Source: CAJINA01 sp964647585 (lineage in GTDB: Bacteria > Desulfobacterota > Desulfobacteria > Desulfobacterales > CAJINA01). Taken from it: 64,000 bases of DNA. The notes under the pieces are model-generated. The model made no database searches, was not told the DNA's origin, and worked only from the letters and a program-made list of their open reading frames with translations. Location of the stretch: contig CAZYGG010000003.1 in the NCBI GenBank assembly GCA_964647585.1, forward strand, positions 62,001-126,000, given 5' to 3'. Within the stretch, counting starts at the first letter, position 1. Each line of letters starts with the position of its first letter. Shown here piece after piece: positions 60,244 through 64,000 of this stretch. Position numbers and translations under genes: made by a program.

Positions 60244-62699
60244 TCGGCGCGATCTCCAATGGGAATTTTAAGTGACACAGTGGTACCCCGGCCCTGCTCG
60301 GCCGTAATGGTAAGCGTACCGCCGGCCAATCCGGCCCGTTCACGCATGCCGGCCAGCCCCAGGCCTTCTGTTTCAGACAGGTTGCCAGGGTCGAATCCCT
60401 GGCCGGAATCAGCCACAGTTACCTGCAGGACATCATTTTTAACAGACAGGGAAACATCGACGTTGGACGCGCCGGCGTGGCGGGCGACATTGGTCAGGGC
60501 TTCCTGGGTGATGCGATAGGCGGCAGTCGCGACGCGGCCTTTGAGCCGGGGGACCTCGGAATGTTCAAAGATACAGGTGATTTTTGTGCGCTGCTCGAAA
60601 TCGGCCGTATACCATTCCAGGGCATCGATCAGACCCAGGTCGTCCAGGACGCCGGGTCGCAGGCGAATGGCCATGCCGCGGACATCTTCAATGTTTTTAT
60701 CGATAAGCCCGCTCATTGTCAAGGCGCGCTCAGCCGCTACGGAATCCGCCTTTTTAAGGCGTTCATACATCCAGACTGTATCCATCCGCAGGGCGGTCAA
60801 CACCTGGCCGAGTTCATCGTGAAGCTCCCGGGCGATGGACGCGCGTTCCTGTTCCTGGCTGACCAGGATGCTCCCGGAAAGGCGCCGGAGCCGCTCCCGG
60901 GCCTTTTGCTCTGCGGTAATATCCGTGGAAATGCTGCATACACCGCTGGTCTCTCCCTGCGAGTCATAAATGGGAAATTTGACAGACAGATACGTATGCA
61001 GACTGTCACCGTGGGGCAGTCGCTCTTCAACCTGCAGGGGGCTGTTTTCGGTGAGGACCCGCCGGTCATTAGCGTTGATCTGGCCGGCCACTTCAGCAGG
61101 CAGCAGATCATGGTCGGTGCACCCTTGCACCGACTCATTGGTCTTTTCAAGCAACGCTTCGAAACGGGCATTGATCAGGACATACCGGAACTGTCGATCT
61201 TTAATATACACCACATCCGGCGTGTATTTCAGGATACCGGTAATTTCCCGGGTACGCTTGGCGACTTTGCGTTCAAGATCGCGGGAGTGGCGGCTCAACG
61301 CCTCCTGGGCCTCGCGCAGGTTCTCCTCGGCCCGTTTTCTTTCAGTGACATCTATGGAGACAGCCAGGGTTCTTTTGATTTTTCCGTGCCGGTCGCGGTC
61401 CGCAATGGCGGACAAGAGGACGTCGATGATCTCGCCGTTTCTTTTTACAAAGCGGTAGGGGGTGTCCTTAATGTACCCGGTCTTGAAAAACTCAGAAAAA
61501 ACAGTCTCTTCAGCATATATTTTGGATTCTTCGGTAAAAAAATCAGTCAGTTTACGCCCCACGATTTCATCCGGTGAGTAGCCCATTTCTTCCGCCCAGT
61601 GATCGCTGACGCTGACCAGCCGTCCCCGTTCATCGATGGAGTGGAGCATGGCCGGGGTATGGTGGTACAGCGAGCGATAGCGCGCCTCGCTTTCCCGCAG
61701 GGCGGCCTCGGCGGCCCGGCGTTGCAGGATCTCGCGACTGGCCTTTTTATATAGAAAAAAAACCGACATGCCGATCAGGATGCAAAGCGCCAGGACAATG
61801 GGACCGGTCATCCGGATGAGCGGATCCGAAACCGTGCGGGTAATGGCCTGGCGGCTGCGCAGGTGCACCACGTGCCAGCCGGGATTGTTATCCAGTTCAA
61901 CCTGGTACATGAGGTAGCGGGCACCGGAGTGATCCACAGCTTTGTCGAGGTCGGTCCTTTTAAATCCCAGCCAGTTCCAGGGGCCGCGGCCGAACTGGCG
62001 GGAACGATCGAGACGGGTCAGATCATCCGGCGCAAGCTGCCAGAGGGGGTGATAGAGCCATTGCGGGTTATTGGCAATGAAGACAATCCCTTTCGGGTCC
62101 GTTACTACGAGAATTTCATCAGCACTGGGGCCCAGTTTGCGCTCGACAAACTGGATCGAAGCCTTGATGATGACTACCCCGGCAGGCTGTTTGGCGTCAT
62201 TCAGGTAAACTGGAAAACTGGAGTAGGATCCGCGTTTGCGGCTCATGATGCCCAGGGCCAAGTAGGTGGCCGGGCGGCCCTGAATGGCCTCCTGGAAATA
62301 GGGGCGGAAATTAAAGTTCTTTCCTACAAAGCTGTCCGGATCATTCCGGTTGCTGGAGGCAATGGTGAGGCCGCTGGCGTTCATCAGGTAGCAGACATCG
62401 GCGTTCAGGGTTTGACGAAAATGGTCCAGCACCGCATTGGCCGACACCCGGTCCTGGGCAGACCCGTTGTTCAGAAAGGCCTTGATAGCCGGCATGCCGG
62501 CCAGGGTACGCACGGGCCCCGTGTTCTGTGACAGAAGGGCCGACAGGCTGTTCTGCACGGCCAGAATACGGTTGATCGCCTGCCTTTCCGCTTCCTGGAA
62601 GGCGATCCGTTTCATGGCCGCGTAGTAAAGCGTACCCCCAATGATGGCGGACAGGAACGCCAGGAGGGACAGGACCAGCAGGATTTGGCGAAGTTTCAT
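60240..62699 (-). CDS. Membrane histidine kinase: double-Cache, two PAS, HisKA_3
   Basis: This 819-residue sensor begins MKLRQILLVLSLLAFLSAII. A first membrane helix, an extracytoplasmic Cache-type domain (about 35-285, with FNFRPYFQEAIQGRPATYLA) and a second helix (about 295-315) precede two PAS domains (about 340-460 and 505-620; PAMLHSIDERGRLVSVSDHW and VYIKDRQFRYVLINARFEAL). The HisKA_3 phospho-acceptor is His627 in ARELHDELGQ, followed by a GHKL ATPase with DSGQGFDPG and GLGLAGMRERA. The Cache resembles DctB-type dicarboxylate sensors. It pairs with the overlapping LuxR regulator. The ATG at 62699 gives a normal N-terminal anchor. Confidence 0.93.
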   Translation of the reverse strand: MKLRQILLVLSLLAFLSAIIGGTLYYAAMKRIAFQEAERQAINRILAVQNSLSALLSQNTGPVRTLAGMPAIKAFLNNGSAQDRVSANAVLDHFRQTLNADVCYLMNASGLTIASSNRNDPDSFVGKNFNFRPYFQEAIQGRPATYLALGIMSRKRGSYSSFPVYLNDAKQPAGVVIIKASIQFVERKLGPSADEILVVTDPKGIVFIANNPQWLYHPLWQLAPDDLTRLDRSRQFGRGPWNWLGFKRTDLDKAVDHSGARYLMYQVELDNNPGWHVVHLRSRQAITRTVSDPLIRMTGPIVLALCILIGMSVFFLYKKASREILQRRAAEAALRESEARYRSLYHHTPAMLHSIDERGRLVSVSDHWAEEMGYSPDEIVGRKLTDFFTEESKIYAEETVFSEFFKTGYIKDTPYRFVKRNGEIIDVLLSAIADRDRHGKIKRTLAVSIDVTERKRAEENLREAQEALSRHSRDLERKVAKRTREITGILKYTPDVVYIKDRQFRYVLINARFEALLEKTNESVQGCTDHDLLPAEVAGQINANDRRVLTENSPLQVEERLPHGDSLHTYLSVKFPIYDSQGETSGVCSISTDITAEQKARERLRRLSGSILVSQEQERASIARELHDELGQVLTALRMDTVWMYERLKKADSVAAERALTMSGLIDKNIEDVRGMAIRLRPGVLDDLGLIDALEWYTADFEQRTKITCIFEHSEVPRLKGRVATAAYRITQEALTNVARHAGASNVDVSLSVKNDVLQVTVADSGQGFDPGNLSETEGLGLAGMRERAGLAGGTLTITAEQGRGTTVSLKIPIGDRAE

Positions 62700-62704
62700 T
62701 TCGT

Positions 62705-63772
62705 TCAGGCTCCGTCGAGGGTTGAGACCGGCTCCCCGGCATTGACAACTACCAGGTGTTCTGCAAGGGCCGGTTCGGTGAGCACAAGAATCCTGCTCAG
62801 GGAGAAACGGCATTTGAGCAAGTCTATGTTCCCGTTTTTCTGCCCTCTAACATTTGACACAGAGCGGGGGTTGACTGCAATCGAAATTGTGTCTGCGGGT
62901 GTGTGGGTCCCGTCCAGGACACGGCACACACTGTCAAAAAAGAGTTTTGCCATCACCAGTTGCCCGAAGGCCGGATGGTAGGGACCGGCCAGAACGGACG
63001 TGCCCGGACTCAACGTCGCGGCGGCCTGCAGGCCCATGCGAATCACCCGGACACCTCCATTTTCAAAAAGCCTGTAAAGCCGCGCGGTCAGCTCAACGGC
63101 CGCATCGAGTGGTAGCGGTGTGTACCGACCGGTTTCAAACGTGGTGGCCAGGGGGCTGCCGACCAGCACCACTGCCGGGTAAATGCGGACAAAATCCGGA
63201 GACAGGGCCAGTACGCGCCGGCCGGTTTCCAGTGTCCCGGCCGCCGTGTCGCCCGGCAGGCCGGGCATGATCTGCAGGCCGGTTTCATAGCCCCCGGCTT
63301 TCAGCAGAGCCATGGCCTTTTCGGTATCGTGGGCGGTGTGGCCCCGGTGGGACGCTTTAAGTACCGGGTCGTTCATCGACTGGGCACCGATTTCAACCGT
63401 GGCGACCCGGTAGCCGGATAGCCATGCCAGCCGCTCGGGGTCGATGGTGTCGGGGCGGGTTGAAAACCGGATACTGTTTACGTCGGCCGAAGCGATGAAT
63501 TCAGAGGCGATGTCCAGCTGGTGCCGCACCGATTTCTCAGGCTGCCCGAGAAAGTTGCCCCCGTAGAAGGAGATCTGGACCGGGGCGCGCGCGCCTTTTT
63601 TATAGCTGAGAAATGTGCGGATTTCCCGGCGGATCTGTTCCGGGCTTGGCAAAGCGGCTTTTTGACCGGTTATGGTGGACTGGTCGCAGAAAACGCAGCG
63701 GTGGGGGCAGCCGGTGTGGGGCAGGAAGATGGGGATGATGAAAGGTTTTGATTTGATCGAATGCGGGTGCAT
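62705..63772 (-). CDS. Elp3/HemN-like radical SAM protein
   Basis: This 355-residue radical SAM enzyme has the cluster motif CPHRCVFCDQ at residues about 22-31 (CxxxCxxC), followed by QISFYGGNFLG and ATVEIGAQSMNDPVLKASHRG. The latter is typical of Elp3-like proteins. No acetyltransferase domain follows; the C-terminal part (LSPGTSVLAGPYHPAFGQLV) matches a distinct bacterial group often found next to rnc. The substrate is unknown; tRNA modification is a guess from similarity. It lies between the rnc end and the sensor kinase gene (5 bases). Confidence 0.88.
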   Translation of the reverse strand: MHPHSIKSKPFIIPIFLPHTGCPHRCVFCDQSTITGQKAALPSPEQIRREIRTFLSYKKGARAPVQISFYGGNFLGQPEKSVRHQLDIASEFIASADVNSIRFSTRPDTIDPERLAWLSGYRVATVEIGAQSMNDPVLKASHRGHTAHDTEKAMALLKAGGYETGLQIMPGLPGDTAAGTLETGRRVLALSPDFVRIYPAVVLVGSPLATTFETGRYTPLPLDAAVELTARLYRLFENGGVRVIRMGLQAAATLSPGTSVLAGPYHPAFGQLVMAKLFFDSVCRVLDGTHTPADTISIAVNPRSVSNVRGQKNGNIDLLKCRFSLSRILVLTEPALAEHLVVVNAGEPVSTLDGA

Positions 63773-63777
63773 TTAGA

Positions 63778-63864
63778 GTTTTATGTTTTAGGTCTTAAGT
63801 TTTAAGAAGGGGCACTTCAATGGCTTTTGATTTTTCTTAACACCTAAAACATAAGACTTAAAAC
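63778..63864. repeat. Intergenic inverted repeat between the radical SAM gene and rnc
   Basis: The motif GTTTTATGTTTTAGG..CTTAAG (from 63778) recurs inverted as CTTAACACCTAAAACATAAG (to 63864). It probably forms a cruciform or hairpin. Confidence 0.65.
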
Positions 63865-63908
63865 GGTTAGTCGGTTAGCTTAATAATTACAGGTGCCTAT
63901 CCACCTTA

Positions 63909-64000
63909 TCAATCCCCGGGCGACCCGGTAAAGTGTTCAAAGGCCTTACGCGCGGCATCCTGCTCTGCCGCTTTTTTGCTTTTGCCCGTGCCCTCGGTTG
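63909..64000 (-). CDS. rnc: Ribonuclease III, C-terminal fragment (5' part outside window)
   Basis: The reverse strand encodes EGTGKSKKAAEQDAARKAFE and then HFTGSPGD before a stop at 63909. The GxGxSKKxAEQxAAxxAL pattern is the last helix of a double-stranded RNA-binding domain, as found at the end of RNase III. Only 30 residues are in the window. A different dsRBD protein cannot be excluded, but the neighbouring radical SAM gene is a common rnc companion. Confidence 0.75.
   Translation of the reverse strand, partial: TEGTGKSKKAAEQDAARKAFEHFTGSPGD

Noticed and set aside
63778..63864. Rho-independent terminator of rnc
   Set aside because: The pairing is long and AT-only without a GC stem, and looks more like a dispersed repeat than a terminator.

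Overview
The window looks like chromosomal DNA of an anaerobic Desulfobacterota (former deltaproteobacterial) lineage, probably Desulfobacterales-like. This rests on gene content and style: a B12-dependent ribonucleotide reductase, sodium-pump decarboxylase beta and gamma subunits, a TAXI-type TRAP transporter, YkgJ cysteine-cluster proteins, a long-form HisG, a LUD protein, and many palindromic intergenic repeats. No 16S gene or other decisive taxonomic marker is present, so the placement is an inference.

Left part (1-14288): the end of a TPR protein, a DapA-family synthase, a secreted caspase-like lipoprotein, a YkgJ protein, a broken glycerol kinase gene, ilvE-galU and an alkyltransferase-like protein. 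A minus-strand group follows (transglycosylase, LUD protein, HEAT-repeat protein, unknown protein), then a large endonuclease Q-UvrD helicase fusion.

Replication-associated core (14289-36784): an AT-rich divergent spacer, an RdgC-like protein in two in-frame pieces, then dnaN and gyrB (overlapping, with no recF or dnaA between them), nrdJ and a ThyA-like gene. asnS and an HtrA protease lie on the minus strand. Next come a B12-type radical SAM protein, rng, and the conserved rpmH-rnpA-yidD-yidC-jag-mnmE string. A perfect 16-bp parS palindrome sits directly after mnmE, so the window is probably close to the replication origin.

Right part (36785-64000): mostly minus-strand transport and housekeeping genes. 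These are the Na+-pump beta/gamma pair, a BMP-type nucleoside ABC importer with gpt embedded, HNH, ATP-grasp, era, engB, an aminotransferase and hisG-hisI. A plus-strand PBP1A follows, then a repeat-rich, AT-rich patch with a kelch/MopE-type secreted protein. Last come a TAXI-TRAP transporter beside a Cache-PAS histidine kinase/LuxR regulator pair, a radical SAM protein and the 3' end of rnc.

I found no CRISPR array, prophage, transposase, rRNA or tRNA gene. The best leads are the stop-codon-abutting palindromic repeat family, the EndoQ-UvrD fusion facing the replication genes, the in-frame split RdgC, the parS site, and the yidD gene without a normal start codon. I did not see a convincing entirely new multi-gene system.
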